Shown here: positions 32,693-44,880 of the stretch, one piece after another
How the letters are laid out: every line of letters begins with the position of its first letter
Position numbering within the stretch: position 1 is the first letter of the stretch
Origin: Akebia trifoliata
Lineage: Eukaryota; Streptophyta; Magnoliopsida; Ranunculales; Lardizabalaceae
DNA: 64,000 nucleotides
NCBI GenBank assembly: GCA_017979445.1
Contig: CM030706.1
Coordinates: 22,151,884-22,215,883 of the forward strand
Direction of reading: 5' to 3'
Translations under genes and position numbers: made by a program
Notes under the pieces: model-generated
Told to the model about the DNA's origin: nothing
The model's input: the letters and a program-made list of their open reading frames with translations, nothing else
Databases searched by the model: none

Positions 32693-35173
32693 GTGAGTTT
32701 CTTGCTTAGTTTGTTAATTTCATCACTTTATATGTATCATTGATCTGACCCGTTGTATCTGATGGGCCATTTTTTTGAAGGATTTTTCTAAGAAAATTTG
32801 ATTTCCTAGGGATCAGAATAAATGAAGTATCCCCAAGGAATATCTTCCCACCTCAAACGTTGGATGCCAGAATTTTCCTATTAGAAAAAAGTCTTTTGAG
32901 TGGAGATAAATTATGATAGAATAAAAAAACAATGTAAATTTTTTTAGGGCTTAGACTCAACTTTGTGGTTATGGGCTCAAATCCAGCTTTCCCATATATG
33001 TTTCTCTTTAGCGTAGTATGCTGCAAATTATTTGCAAATATGGGTGCTTGGTTACACAGTGCAAATGATTTGCATATAACACCTAAATTCTTAAAGAGAA
33101 ATTTCAGCACAAATGATTTGAGGCACAAAAATATTGCAAATCATTTGCAAAATTATTCGACTTGAGCCTATGTATGTCAAAATTACTAAAATATCCCATA
33201 CAAAAAAAAAAAAAATGAAATTACAAAAGTACCCTCCATTTTAAAATGTTATTGCAATATACACATAAATTTTAAAAAATACCCTCATCAAAGATACATT
33301 CATTTACATATTGAAATTAAAAAAATATCTCTCATCAAAGAAATTTTAAAATTACAAAAGTAATCATCAGTACTTGTTACAATAACATGCATGTAAATTT
33401 TAAAAAATAAATCTCATCAAAGATAGATTTACTTGTATATGAAAATTACAAAAGTACCCGTCATCAATGTTTTTACAAAAATATCCCTCGTCATGGGGGA
33501 AATTTTGTAAATTCATATACATGTTAGTGTAGCAAGTATTGAAAGTGTTTTTGTAGCTTGAATAGCTTTTTTAATGATAGATATTTTGTAATTGCAATAT
33601 GTAGTTATAGGGATATTTTTTGTAAAATCATATGTATTTTAATGTAGCAAGTATTGAGGATACTTTTGTAATTTAAATAATTTCTTTGATGAGATCAAAG
33701 AAGTTAAAGTTATTTTCACATTTTATCTCAACAATAAATCACTTTAAAACTTATTTTGCATTTCAAATATTAGATTATCAACCAAACATAAAAAAATAAT
33801 ATCGCAAGAAATTTCCCGATGGCTGCCAAGCAATAGTAAATTTTCATCACAAACATTCTCATAGCAAATCAATTGCATTTGCAAATGATTTGTTGTGTAC
33901 CAAGGAGGGCCTAAGTCATTAATTTGAAACATGGTTGAGTAGAAAATTCCAAACCAATAATTATTATGCACCTCAGAATAGATTATTGATGTCGATAAAT
34001 TTATTTGATTCTAGAAATTAACCTTCTCATAATTAACATTATTTTCTTTTAATTTTTCTAAGGATTTTCAAGGAAAATTGATCCTTAGAAAACTTGTATT
34101 TCTCTTTTTACCTATTCATTTGGGAAGCGGATCCTTTGTAGCACTGTTTTCGTGTAGCTCGCTAGCCTCAAATGACAACATCATATTTACAGCTGAGATG
34201 GAGAATATTCCTAGAGATTTTAACCACAGGATCCCTAGAAAACGCAAACTGATCCTTAGAAATTGAACTTGTGCCTTTTGCCCATCTCAAGCTAGAAATT
34301 TCCAATTTTCAAAAGATAACTTTTCAAACTAAATTCGTGAAAAGAGAAATGAAACAATTATGAACCAAATAATTTCCATTATTTCAATAAAGTTAGTTAA
34401 TCCTATTAGAATGGATGACTATGACGAATGGGTTCCACATGATCAATGGGTCTAACAAGTCCCAATTATCGAGCTCCAATAGTAATTATGGATGATGAAA
34501 ATCAACTTATTCATTTTTTATGCAGCCTGTAGAATGGGGAAGTGCATCAATGATCGATGCAGAAAGACGCCTTTTAGCCAATTCTCTCCTCGATTTCTCG
34601 AACGAAAGATTTGTTTTACTCTCGGAAAGTTGCATTCCTCTATTCAACTTCACCACAGTCTACAACTACCTCATCAATTCCAACCAAAGCTTCTTAGGCT
34701 CATTCGATGACCCAAGGAAGGTGGGCCGTGGCCGATACAACAAACAAATGTGGCCCATAATAACTATATCGGACTGGCGCAAAGGGTCACAATGGTTCGA
34801 GGTCCACCGCAAGCTTGCCTTGGAAATAATATCGGACAGCAAATATTTCCCAGTCTTTCAAGATTATTGCAAACCTCCATGTTACATGGACGAACATTAT
34901 TTTCCGACGCTTATTAACATGATCTCCCCTGAGCTGAATTCGAATAGGAGCGTTACATGGGTTGATTGGTCAAGGGGTGGTCCACACCCTAGGAAATTTG
35001 GATGGGTTGATATTACTGATGAGTTTCTGAATAATATACGATATGGCTCTAATTGTACATATAATGGCAATGCTACCACCACAATATGTTTTCTTTTCGC
35101 TAGGAAATTTTTACCCAACACTCTAGAGCAACTATTGCGGATAGCTCCATTGTTGTTGGGTTTTAATCCTTAG
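32141..35173 (+). CDS. GT14 (core-2/I-branching type) glycosyltransferase, 2 exons
   Basis: Spliced from 32141-32692 and 34526-35173: 184 plus 215 residues, 399 in all, usual for this plant family. Residues about 20-47 are a hydrophobic signal anchor ([20 protein letters not shown]), then a Pro/Ser-rich stem, so a type II Golgi membrane protein is expected. The catalytic domain starts near [20 protein letters not shown] and contains [57 protein letters not shown], the [14 protein letters not shown] segment and [13 protein letters not shown], all characteristic of plant GT14/DUF266 proteins. The donor and acceptor are GT-AG in phase 0. The ATG has A at -3. It ends [16 protein letters not shown] and TAG. 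Acceptor sugar is unknown. No damage is seen. Confidence 0.93.
33042..33911. mobile_element. MITE-like element in GT14 intron
   Basis: The left arm GGGTGCTTGGTTACAC and the reversed right arm GCCCTCCTTGGTACAC are imperfect inverted repeats. GCAAATGATTTGC-type palindromes lie just inside both arms. The middle repeats AAAATTACAAAAGTACC and CTCATCAAAGA words on one half and their complements on the other, so the whole may fold back. The TSD is not resolved. Confidence 0.5.
34526..35173 (+). CDS. GT14 gene exon 2
   Basis: It starts after TTTTATGCAG with PVEWGSASM, conserved in the family directly after the exon-1 end, and runs to TAG at 35171-35173. The open frame extends two codons upstream to an ATG at 34520, which is only the acceptor sequence. 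Confidence 0.92.
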   Translation, partial: PVEWGSASMIDAERRLLANSLLDFSNERFVLLSESCIPLFNFTTVYNYLINSNQSFLGSFDDPRKVGRGRYNKQMWPIITISDWRKGSQWFEVHRKLALEIISDSKYFPVFQDYCKPPCYMDEHYFPTLINMISPELNSNRSVTWVDWSRGGPHPRKFGWVDITDEFLNNIRYGSNCTYNGNATTTICFLFARKFLPNTLEQLLRIAPLLLGFNP

Positions 35174-38100
35174 AATCGATTTTAGCCTTTTGTTTATTTA
35201 TTTTTTTATAATCTCAAGTCGAAGAATTCCGTGTGGTTGTGTGTATCTCCTTGTAATTAATATGATTCATTCATGATTTCAGAGGGGCATATTCCCTACA
35301 TAACACACGCACACTCGTTCACATTGAGTTGGCTCAACGGACACCCCTAAGTTTCTATGAAGAAAATAGATTGTAATTTGTGAGTTGGTGGTTTGGGACC
35401 TCGGGTTGGCATGATTGCATATAGAAAATGGGTACAAAAAGATTTTTCTTGGAAATTGTGATTTTCAGGCGTTTGATTGAACATTTTGGCTAGAAAACGA
35501 ATTCCAGATAAAGCGATTCTTCTCCTTTGTAGGAAAATGTTTTCGCACCCCCATCCCTGGGAGAATGACTTTCCCAACTTCAAATTTTATTCTCTTATTA
35601 TTACCGACATTCTCACCCCTAAAGGAAAAAAATCAACTGTCTTTTTTGACATTTTCCTAGATGTAATCAATCAATCAAGGAACTCATCCCCACGTGACCA
35701 TTTCATGAGATATTTATATTCCCTTGAGAATCAATTCTCCGCAATTGCATTGGATTGTAGGGAAATGGTAATCGTATGCCTAAATTTTATTTTTCAAGGA
35801 AAATTATTCTTCTGCGCATTTGAATGTGCAATCTTAAAGTATATCATCTCCACCAACAATCAGTCCATTCTAAAACTTATAACCCATGTTGGACAAAACA
35901 TGTAGGACAAATGATAGGGTGCCGAACATTTCCATATGTATATTTGTGATTGTTTTTTTGTGATCTTGTTTTTGCTACTTCCAAAAGCAAAACTGAGAAG
36001 GTTACACTACTGAATAAGAAGAGAAGCCACAAAGCAAAGAGAAGGTTTACTCTGTCACTGGTGAAGCAAATTTCAATCCATGCATCGCCCCATAAAAGGA
36101 GTGGGCTGATCATTCTTGATGAGCCCAAAAGAGTGCCACTTAGAATTTTGGAGGGCATCCTTGACAAGAAACTATTAGGATTTTAAGAACATACATGTTA
36201 AACGCAGTGAAGATCCAAATCTTGAGTCATGTCATGTTTTGTCGGTCGTCGAAGATCGGAGAGTTGAAATACCCATCATGTCGATGCTACTACTTTGCTT
36301 ATTTACTTCCATGAAATTTAAATTCCTAGATTAGTTGTCTTTACTTTCCATACAATTTAAATTCATTGAATAATTATTTTTTATTTTGTTTTCTTGATGG
36401 TAATAGAGATAGAGAGTAAATCATCTTTGGAGGCAATCTTTTCTTATTAAGTCCATTACATACATATACTCTCATATACACACTTACACCTAAAGAGTCT
36501 ACAAGCAAGGATGTAGGTTCCTATGGACCTATATCCAACCTTTAGAGCCAACAAAAAGATTATCCTCACACGGATAACATTTGATACATAAGGTATTGAT
36601 CCTATCATGATTTTGTTAAACTCATGAATATTTCATATGAGTCAAACCAATAGAGAAAGTCTCTCAAGGGAGTACATAAGCTAGATTTAAAACTTTGGGA
36701 CTTCCAATGATGAAATTCAAGTGAATTCTCATCAAACATAAAAAATATCAAGCAAGCACCTACTTCTAGTAGGGGCTTGCTTATCATTTCTTTTTGTCCA
36801 TTTTACAAAATTAGACTATAACTCTTTAGTTTCTTAACTTTTATCATTTCTTATATTTTCAAAAACCCAAAAAAATAGTTTTAATATTCAATTTGTAGTC
36901 ATTTTGATAACCATCAATGGATAGGGGAGATAAGGTGCATACCACCTTCATTGTCCCTCAACTGGACCTCATTACTTAGTTTTTTAAGTAGACCTATACC
37001 CTTACCACTGAAAGTGAGTCACTACAAGTCAAAAATGAATTTCAAAATCTATTTTAGTGGTGTTCATTCACATCTAAACTCTTTGAATGGTGGAGACTCC
37101 AAAACCCAAATAGATAAGATAAGAACTCTAAAAAGTTTTGAATCATCAAATATCTACAGTACTATTAACAATGTTATGCAGATTTAAAATTAAAATATTT
37201 ATAAGTTGATAAAATGATCAATTTCAATTTCTAGCATTGTTTACACTAAGTTACAAAAATGGTTCATGAATTTTTTAAGGATGATATTATATTTTGATAG
37301 TAAAACTAGTAATTTGATCATTTTTGTAAATGATTGGTATTTTTCGATTTTTTTATTTTGAAAATAATGTTATAACAAAATCTACAATTATTTATATTTT
37401 TACAATGATTATACATTTTTCTATTATTTACAACGAAAAATTTGCATATGCTTCAAATGTTTTAGAATGATTTTACCCTTATATTTCAGGGACTGTTAGT
37501 TTGAAATAATTGTTTACCTGTTAGGTAACTCACCATATCTTTTACCATTTCACATATGTCATCTAGTGATGAGTCGGTTTTTGAAGAGCTAATTTGAGGA
37601 TATACTTAGGATTCTTTATACTGATAAGTTGTAGCCCCCATCTGTTTGAGGATGTTTTTAGGGTTTAGTTATTCATATTATTTTATTGAGATTGTGTTTT
37701 TGGAGTATTGTAAGTGAATCATAGATTATAATTGATGTTTAATTTTCGCACTCTAATATTCTTTGGTTATAAATTATTCTTTTTCCGTTGAAATATTATA
37801 ATTTTATCATTTTGTTACCTATTTATGTTATTATCATTTTTTGATAGTATTTTTAGTGCTTTAAATTCTAGCATAAAATCATGGGTATCAGAACACAAAA
37901 TTAGTTCCATATGGGACATAAACATACTTTGTTTTAAAGATCTAATTGATACCACAGAGTGATATCAGAGCCCAATATTAGTTTCATATGAGACAAGAGC
38001 TTTTGAGTCTAGAGGCCTGTTAGAGTTTAGACGGAGATATGATCAAAATGTATGATACTGTGATTGAGTCATACGATCATAGTATGTCTATGATTTGCCC

Positions 38101-38813
38101 TAGAATCATGAAAACTATGCGACAGTCTCCTATTATAGGATTTAATGGGACAGACAAGATTAAAAATCTTTAAAATATACCTCCAAATTTAGATATCATA
38201 AAAGTATGGGTAGTAAATGTTAAATTTTATTAAAAGATAAAAGTTTCTTGTGTATGTATTGTCTTGAATATTATTATTTTATAAGTTAATAGTATTTGTA
38301 TGAAGAATTAGGTAATTAGAAATTTAATTACAATAAAAAAAGAAAAGAATATAAGAAATGATTTAGTCGCCTAGACGCATTTTGAATGAAAGAATGGATT
38401 GGACTCTTGATGAAATATGAATGATAAATTGAAGAAAAATCAAGATATGAAAGATTTTAATAAATATAAAAGAAAAGATTTTTATAGTTAGGAAAAGTCT
38501 TGATCTTTGATGTGAAGCTGAGTAATTGATGAAGTAAGACATAACTTTTTGGTTGGTAAATAAATAGTTAATTGTTTGATTCGAAACAAAGGAATGGATA
38601 AAGTACGAAATGATTTTTGAAATCAATATATTTTACGGTTTGATGATTTGATGATTAGTCAACTAATCAATTAAAAATAAAAATTCATGATGATTTTGAG
38701 ATTGATTATTCGACGTAATATGATACTTAAGAGATATTGACTAGTGATTTAGATGTATAATATTTAAAAGATATAGTGAAAGTTGTGAAAGAATATTATT
38801 GGTGACATGCATG
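35174..38813. other. Intergenic region without supported gene
   Basis: The start should hold the GT14 3' UTR. Small open frames such as 35477-35905 and 35950-36186 have no recognisable domain. Near 37887 and 37961 a ~75-bp unit recurs (GTATCAGAACACAAAATTAG and ATATCAGAGCCCAATATTAG), resembling worn primer-site sequence of an LTR element. From 38160 it is strongly AT-rich. Confidence 0.5.
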
Positions 38814-39299
38814 TGGTAGACACCCCATTTTTGCCTAGGTCGAGTCCAATAGCACTAAAGACATTCCAAAAATAGGCTTGATCCAAGGTAATTCTCATTG
38901 AAACTTTAAAGCCCAACATTAGAGTAGCCACAAGGCCCAAAGGTCATTATTCAATTTGATTCTAAGCCTGATCGTAGGTGACTCTAGGTCAAGTCATTTT
39001 GTTGGTTTGGTCAAACTTTACCTATGGCCAAGGTAATTTTTACATTGTATGAAGGTGACCCACAGTTAAGTTACGTTTGCACAGTATGGGAGTCACTTTC
39101 GACTAAGCATAATTTTTTTTAGGCAATGGTTTACCCAATGCCAATTCTGTTGGGCAATTACAAGCCCATGTGTGCTCGAATTTGCTTAAGGGAAATGACC
39201 CCCTAATCCCTCTCCTCAATGACTTTTTCCTTAAGAAATCCTATTATTTTACCTTCTTATTCTTCTGTTAACCTATTAATAATTCCCTCACATTGGTTT
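38814..39299 (+). repeat. LTR 5' fragment, TGTAGACA type
   Basis: It begins TGGTAGACACCCCATTTTTG, similar to the start of the neighbouring and distant TGTAGACA LTRs. It stops where a related LTR begins at 39300, so that LTR may have inserted in it. The rest is not recognised. Confidence 0.45.
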
Positions 39300-41370
39300 T
39301 ATAGACACCCCAATTTGAATGGGTCCCACTCAAAAAGACTTAAAAAATAAGATTTTCTAATAAAATTCACCAACGAGCCTAAAAAGCCCAAATCGCCTAA
39401 ACATGACATTTTTATCGATTTGAGGGCTCCTAAAACCCTTAAAGGTCTAAGGGACCCACAATAAAGACTTGACATACCCCACATTCCCTACCTTTCACTG
39501 CTCCACTCTTGAAATCGAATTACCCCAAACCTGTTTAAAGCCCATGAACGCTCAACTCACAAAAAATTCATTTCTCACCTTATCTATCCTAACCTAAATC
39601 TAATTCCATATTACTCAAACCTTAAAAACCATCAACCATTAAGCCCCATCCTAAAATAAACTCTACCCAATCCCAAATAACTTATAACCTTCCAAAAACC
39701 CAAGCCCTACACACCAAAGCTCACAAATTACTATCCATGCCAAATCCACATCCACACCCATACCTCTAGCCCACAAACCATTATTCATATCAACCAATCT
39801 CCCTTTGATCACCAAATGGGACACATGTCATCACCTCAACTCACATTCCTCATCCCACTACTTACCTCCATCACCTTTCTCTAACAAACCATCTACCCTC
39901 ATCACCTCTCTCTAAAAATCATCTCAACTCATACCCTTCCTTAACCTACCCACATCACCTCCATCTAAAAATTCATCTACCTCCATCTCAACCCATACCC
40001 TTCTCTAATCAGGCCTCATCATCACTTATAAATCCATCTCCACGAATCAAACCCCCATCCCTCCTCTCCAATCAAATACTCATTCTCTCCAATCAACTCA
40101 TCTAATCACTTCACTCCCTATCTCTTTTTGACACATGTCATCATCTCCTTAACCTTTTCAAAATTCAATCAACTAGTCCCTTACACAACCCATTCTTCTA
40201 ACTAAACACCTCACCTCCTCATCCCAACTAATACTTACCCCATTCTTTCAACCAAATCCTCTATCACCTCACCTCACCAAATACTCCACCCAAATGGATT
40301 AGGTAGGATCCAAATCATTTGGATAAAAAACTATCCATTTGCCTCCTTTCCACAAATACCCTCATCTCTACCTAAAATTTCATACCCATCACCTTTAAAC
40401 CTAATGCCATTATCTATTTTTCTACCTTTTCACCCCATCATATACTCAAAAACAATCCCCAACACTTATAAATACCCTCCCACCCCCCCACCTTCCAAAA
40501 TGAGGTACCAAGTCTAAGTCTAAAAAAAAAAAAAAAAAAAAAGAATTCTCTCAATTCTCTTCTACTTCCCTCACTTCATCAACTCTAAAAAAATCTACTC
40601 TCACAATTCTACAAAGAACCTAAGAAGAAGAAGAAAAAGAAGACAATAAGAAAATGGAAAGCTCAAGCCTCAAGTTGGGTTCAAGCATAAGCATTGCATA
40701 TCCCCTTCTCTCCCTTTTCCATCACCCTCTTCTAATGCCCCCTCTCATTCTTTTATTTTATTTTAGAAAGCTTCTAAGGTGTAATGTTCCCCCTTCCCTA
40801 TCTCCGGTAGATCGAACTTCGGTTCGATTGAAAGTATAAGGGTTGTAACCACTTTCAAAATAAAACTGTTTTAATTTTTTAAATTATTTTGTAGCAACCG
40901 ATATTCAGGTTCTTCTCAACTTATGAGAATGGACCCATAATCTTATCCAATATTTTTCAAAAACAAATGTAGTTCTCAAGGCTAAGCATTTATAAGGATC
41001 ATCTCCTTCAATTGGATGATCCTATAATCGAGCCAAAAATAAATCCCTACTTAGGGCACAAGTCATCAACACGTAGCATTTTTATTTTATTTACGTTTTT
41101 ATCCAAAATGACCGAGTTCTTTGAGGTTACTACCACTTGGTGGGGAGAAAAGGATGCCTAACATCTTCCCTTTTCTCCAATCGAATTGCTTACCCCAATC
41201 TTTGGTTGAATGGTACATTATCCAAACAAGAGTCACTAAACACCAAAAATAGTACTTTTTCAAAAAAAAATACATCGGGTGACCATTCACACCCTTTTAT
41301 AAATATAAATAGTGGCGACTCCAAACCTTCGTAGAAGTGACATTTGAAAATAAAAAATCATGCATTTACA
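39300..41370 (+). repeat. Gypsy LTR (TGTAGACA family), 2071 bp
   Basis: It starts TATAGACACCCCAATTTG (first G changed to A) and ends CATGCATTTACA, followed after one base by the primer-site-like TTGGCGATTGTATTGGGGAC. It has a C-rich U3, a TATA box near 40467 (TATAAATA), a long A run near 40521, and GTGGCGACTCC at 41312-41322, shared with the other LTRs of this family. Confidence 0.75.
40464..40476 (+). promoter_or_regulatory. TATA box of the LTR promoter
   Basis: CACTTATAAATAC lies about 900 bp from the LTR end, in a C-rich U3 region. Transcription would start near 40495-40510. Confidence 0.45.
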
Positions 41371-42369
41371 GTTGGCGATTGTATTGGGGACCTAGGTTCA
41401 ACCCTCGTGTTAACTCGATCATCTTTGAAAAAAGAACAAAAAAAAAGATTTTATTTTGTTTGCTTACGTGATTTGTTGTTTGTATTTTTTATTTACATAT
41501 GCTCATGTTGTAATATTTATTTACATGCTTTCTTCATTATATACTTGTAAGGGGGTCGATGAAAAAAAAAGAATGCACGAGCACTTGCGAGCATAGCCCA
41601 TTACACAAGCCACCCCACCCTCAATATATCTAGCCTCGATGCCTAGTAGTTCTACGACTTGAGATTGTAATTTCAAGTGTTGGGGATGAACACATCAAGT
41701 CCAATCCCCAACTAACGACATGTATACTCCAGTATGCATCGAGGTTTGAAGATCGAATAACCACAACTCACCTATTAACCACATGCATATGTCCAACTAG
41801 ATGTGCTAGGACATATGTTCTAAATAAATGCATCGACCCCTAATCGCGAGTTGTATTTATTTTCGATATCTCAAAACCCAAGTTGTAAGCCCATGAAGGC
41901 AAGTTGTATAGGCTTAGGTGTGCTTTTTTTTTTTCTTTACTTATTCCCCTAAGTAAAAGGGAAACTAAGTTTTTTAGTCATGCATATCATCAAAAACAAA
42001 AACAAAAAAAATGTATCTTTTTTATTGGCTGAAAACAAAAAATCAGAGGCAATGTGCCTATAGTTTTGACTAACAAACTTCAAAAAAAATTTAGTCAAAA
42101 AGTAGTACTGGTCCGTGTTTGAAGTATGGATAGGTATAAAATATCATAATTCGTGCATGAAATACGAATTAAAAAAATTGCTCATTTCGTTCTTGATATC
42201 AGTTTTTGACAACTTTGGTTCTGAAATTTATTTTTGTTTTGAATTTTAATGCTTCAAAATGCTTAAATGGGTCATTTTTGTAATTAAGTTTAAGGCCTAC
42301 CACTCGTCATCATTTTAAATAGGATTTCGACTATCCTAAGTGTCAATTTACGATCCAAATTGAGTCTGT
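41371..42369 (+). other. Leader of the TGTAGACA-type element, no gag seen
   Basis: The primer-site-like sequence opens this stretch. After it I find noncoding sequence with no gag motif. It is cut at about 42370 by the CRM-like body. Confidence 0.5.
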
Positions 42370-43369
42370 GAACGAGGTAAGAAGTTTCCATGGTTTAACA
42401 AGTTTTTATTGAAGGTTTGTTAAGAATTTTAGTTCTATTGCTGCACCTATGAATGAACTTGTTAAAAAGAATGTTGTTTTTAATTGGGTTAATGTGCATG
42501 ATCAGGCTTTCCAAACTTTGAAAGATAAGTTAACTAATGCACCTTTGTTGTGTTTGTCTAACTTTGATAAAGCTTTTGAAATAGAGTGTAATGCATCCGG
42601 GATTGGAGTAGGAGTTATTTTGATGCAGGATTCTAAACTAATAGCTTATTTTAGTGAAAAGCTAAGTGGGGCAGCATTGAATTATCCTACTTATGACAAA
42701 GAGCTTTATGCATTAGTGAGAACTCTTCGAACATGGCAACATTATTTATGGTCGAGGGAATTTATCATTCATTCTGATCATGAGAGCTTGAAATTCCTGA
42801 AGACCCAAGGTAAGCTTAATAAAAGACATGCTAAATGGTTGGAGTTTATAGAAATATTTTCTTATGTAATTAAATATAAACGTGGGAAGGAAAATGTTGT
42901 GGTCGATTAATTCAACTACTTCATTTTCTCTATTTAAAATTGTTTATGGTTTTAATCCTTTAACGCCTGTGGATCTTTTACCTTTGCCTACTAATGAACA
43001 TGCTAATCTTGATGGTAAGAAAAAGACAGATTTTGTTAAAGATTTACATGCCAAAGTTCGAGCCAACATTGACAGGAAGAATGAGCAATATGCTAAGCAA
43101 GCCAATAAGGATCACTTGAAAGTTATTTTCCACCCTGGAGATTGGGTTTGGGTGCACTTGCGTAAAGAGCGGTTTCCTACCCAAAGGAAATCAAAATTAC
43201 AGCCACGAGGAGATGGTCCATTTCAAGTCTTGGAACGAATCAATGATAACGCCTGCAAACTCGATTTGCCAAGTGATTATGGTAATGTTAGTGCAACTTT
43301 TAATGTTGCTGATTTATCCTTGTTTAATGTAGGTGATTCGATGACGAATCTTTTCGAAGAGGGGGTGAA
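42370..43369 (+). pseudogene. CRM-like body 1: RNase H joined to integrase C-terminus
   Basis: It starts inside pol (EVRSFHGL) and reads [20 protein letters not shown] and [20 protein letters not shown] to YKRGKENVV. At about 42905 it jumps to the integrase tail (FNPLTPVDLLPLPTNEH, FHPGDWVWVHLRKERF). Compared with body 2, the stretch matching about 46673-47510 is missing: the RNase H end, zinc finger and catalytic core of the integrase. A stop replaces one codon near 42407. Confidence 0.85.
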
Positions 43370-44107
43370 TAATGGAGATCGAGTTGCTGACCCAATTACT
43401 CAAGTTGATGTTTCAAGTCTTCTCAAGAACCATTGCAAGGAATTGGCGGTTCGATGACTAGGGCAAGGACAAAGAGGATGGAAGAGGCATTGCAAGGCTT
43501 GATTGTGGAAGTACAATACAAAGAGGCCATTCTAGAAGATTTTAAGGCTAACTTCGGAGATATCAAAGTTTCATCAAGGATGGTCAACTATCTTTTTATG
43601 CAAGAGATCAATTTGGATGCAAGGGTTAATTGGGAATTTTTATGTTCTAATTGTTCTTAGTTTTGATTTCTTTATTTCCTAAGGAAAAATTAGACTTTTT
43701 TTATTTTTTCAAGGACTAATTAGAACCAATCTTGATCTAATTTGTCTATAAAATGACACCTCATCTTGTAATTGAGACAGAATTGACAATTTACATTTTA
43801 TGAGAATTGAAGTTTCTTCAAGAACTTTGTTTTGTTTCATGTGTTCTAGTTTGAGTTCTTTATAAGATCTTTATGAGTTCTTTTTGAGTTTTTCTTCGAG
43901 TTCTTGAAGGAGGGCATGAATCTTCGACTTATCAAAGGAATGATCATCCTTTGTGGTATCTCAAGGTTAGGATTTTAAGGACATAGCTTCCTTAAGGTTC
44001 TAATCCGATCAACATCATTTTTTGTTTCTACACAACTTGTGTTTCCTTCGAATTAAAAGATTCCTAGAAGAGATCATCAAGAGGAGTTTCCAAGAGGAAT
44101 CATATCA
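43370..44107 (+). repeat. CRM-like LTR shared by the two bodies
   Basis: It follows the purine tract GAAGAGGGGGTGAA and starts TAATGGAGATCG (TG changed to TA). It ends GGAATCATATCA three bases before the primer site. It serves as 3' LTR of body 1 and 5' LTR of body 2. TATAAAATG near 43747 is a TATA candidate. It encodes the MTRARTKRMEEALQGL tail of pol. Confidence 0.7.
43454..43660 (+). pseudogene. LTR-encoded C-terminal tail of CRM-like polyprotein
   Basis: The frame MTRARTKRMEEALQGLIVEV and following lies within the LTR. It is the basic tail found after the integrase in this chromovirus group. It is now out of frame with the integrase because of a shift near 43420. A matching copy lies at 48052-48258. 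Confidence 0.6.
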
Positions 44108-44110
44108 TTT

Positions 44111-44124
44111 TGTATCAGAGCACC
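44111..44124 (+). promoter_or_regulatory. Primer-binding site of CRM-like body 2
   Basis: TGTATCAGAGCACC is an initiator-Met type primer site with one change from TGGTATCAGAGC, three bases after the LTR. Confidence 0.8.
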
Positions 44125-44880
44125 AAGATTGCTGGAAAATAGATCATTATTGAAGGAATTCTTCGAAGATTTGGTTCGCGCGACATTCGAATTGGAGAAT
44201 AACGGGGGTAGATCTTGCTTCCCAACAAACATTCATTCCAATTCAAAACCAAGGATGGCTGGATAAACCAGGTTTTTAGATTTCAAAACCCATTCTTGAT
44301 TGAAGAGAAACATTCTTTGTTGCTGTTATATATTTTTTTATTGTTCAAAAACTATATATGTTGTTCAATCTTTTGGGCGATATAATATAAATCAGCAAAC
44401 AACTTGCTGGATTTCTTGTTATCACAACGATTTTTAAATTCTTGATAGTAAATCATTTGTTGGAGATTACGTTGTTTTAATAAAATTAAATCATCAATTC
44501 CATTGTCAAAGTTGCTGTAAATTCTTCGTCAAATTCATACCTAATATGTGTTGAACATAAACGTTTCTTGAGAGAGTATAGTCACCGTTCTTGCTGTATT
44601 CTTGTCCATTAACATTGTTGTGTTCATCACCATAGGCGTTGCTATGTTTTTTTTTTCCGCCATTGATGTTGCTGCAATCATTAGAATATAACTAGCTATT
44701 GAACTCGAAAATATTTCTTGCTGTTTTGTTCTTGCTAGAAATTCAGAAAAAAAAAACATTTATTCCTGGGATTTCTTATTGAATCACAATTTTTCTTGTT
44801 GCTTTTTTTTTCTTGCTGGAAATTCAGAAAACAACGACTTTTATTGTTGGGTTTCTTTCTGGAATATTATCTTCTTGTTG
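44125..44880 (+). other. Leader of CRM-like body 2; gag absent
   Basis: T-rich noncoding sequence contains about three degenerate ~90-bp units with TTCTTGCTGGAAATTCAGAA. It joins directly to the end of the protease. All of gag and the protease active site are missing, so body 2 cannot have moved on its own. Confidence 0.65.

Noticed and set aside
34078..34266. Open frame in the GT14 intron as an extra exon
   Set aside because: The two-exon model already joins conserved family sequence in phase without it.
35950..36186. Lysine/arginine-rich 78-codon frame downstream of the GT14 gene
   Set aside because: No recognisable domain, no codon or splice support and no conserved neighbour.
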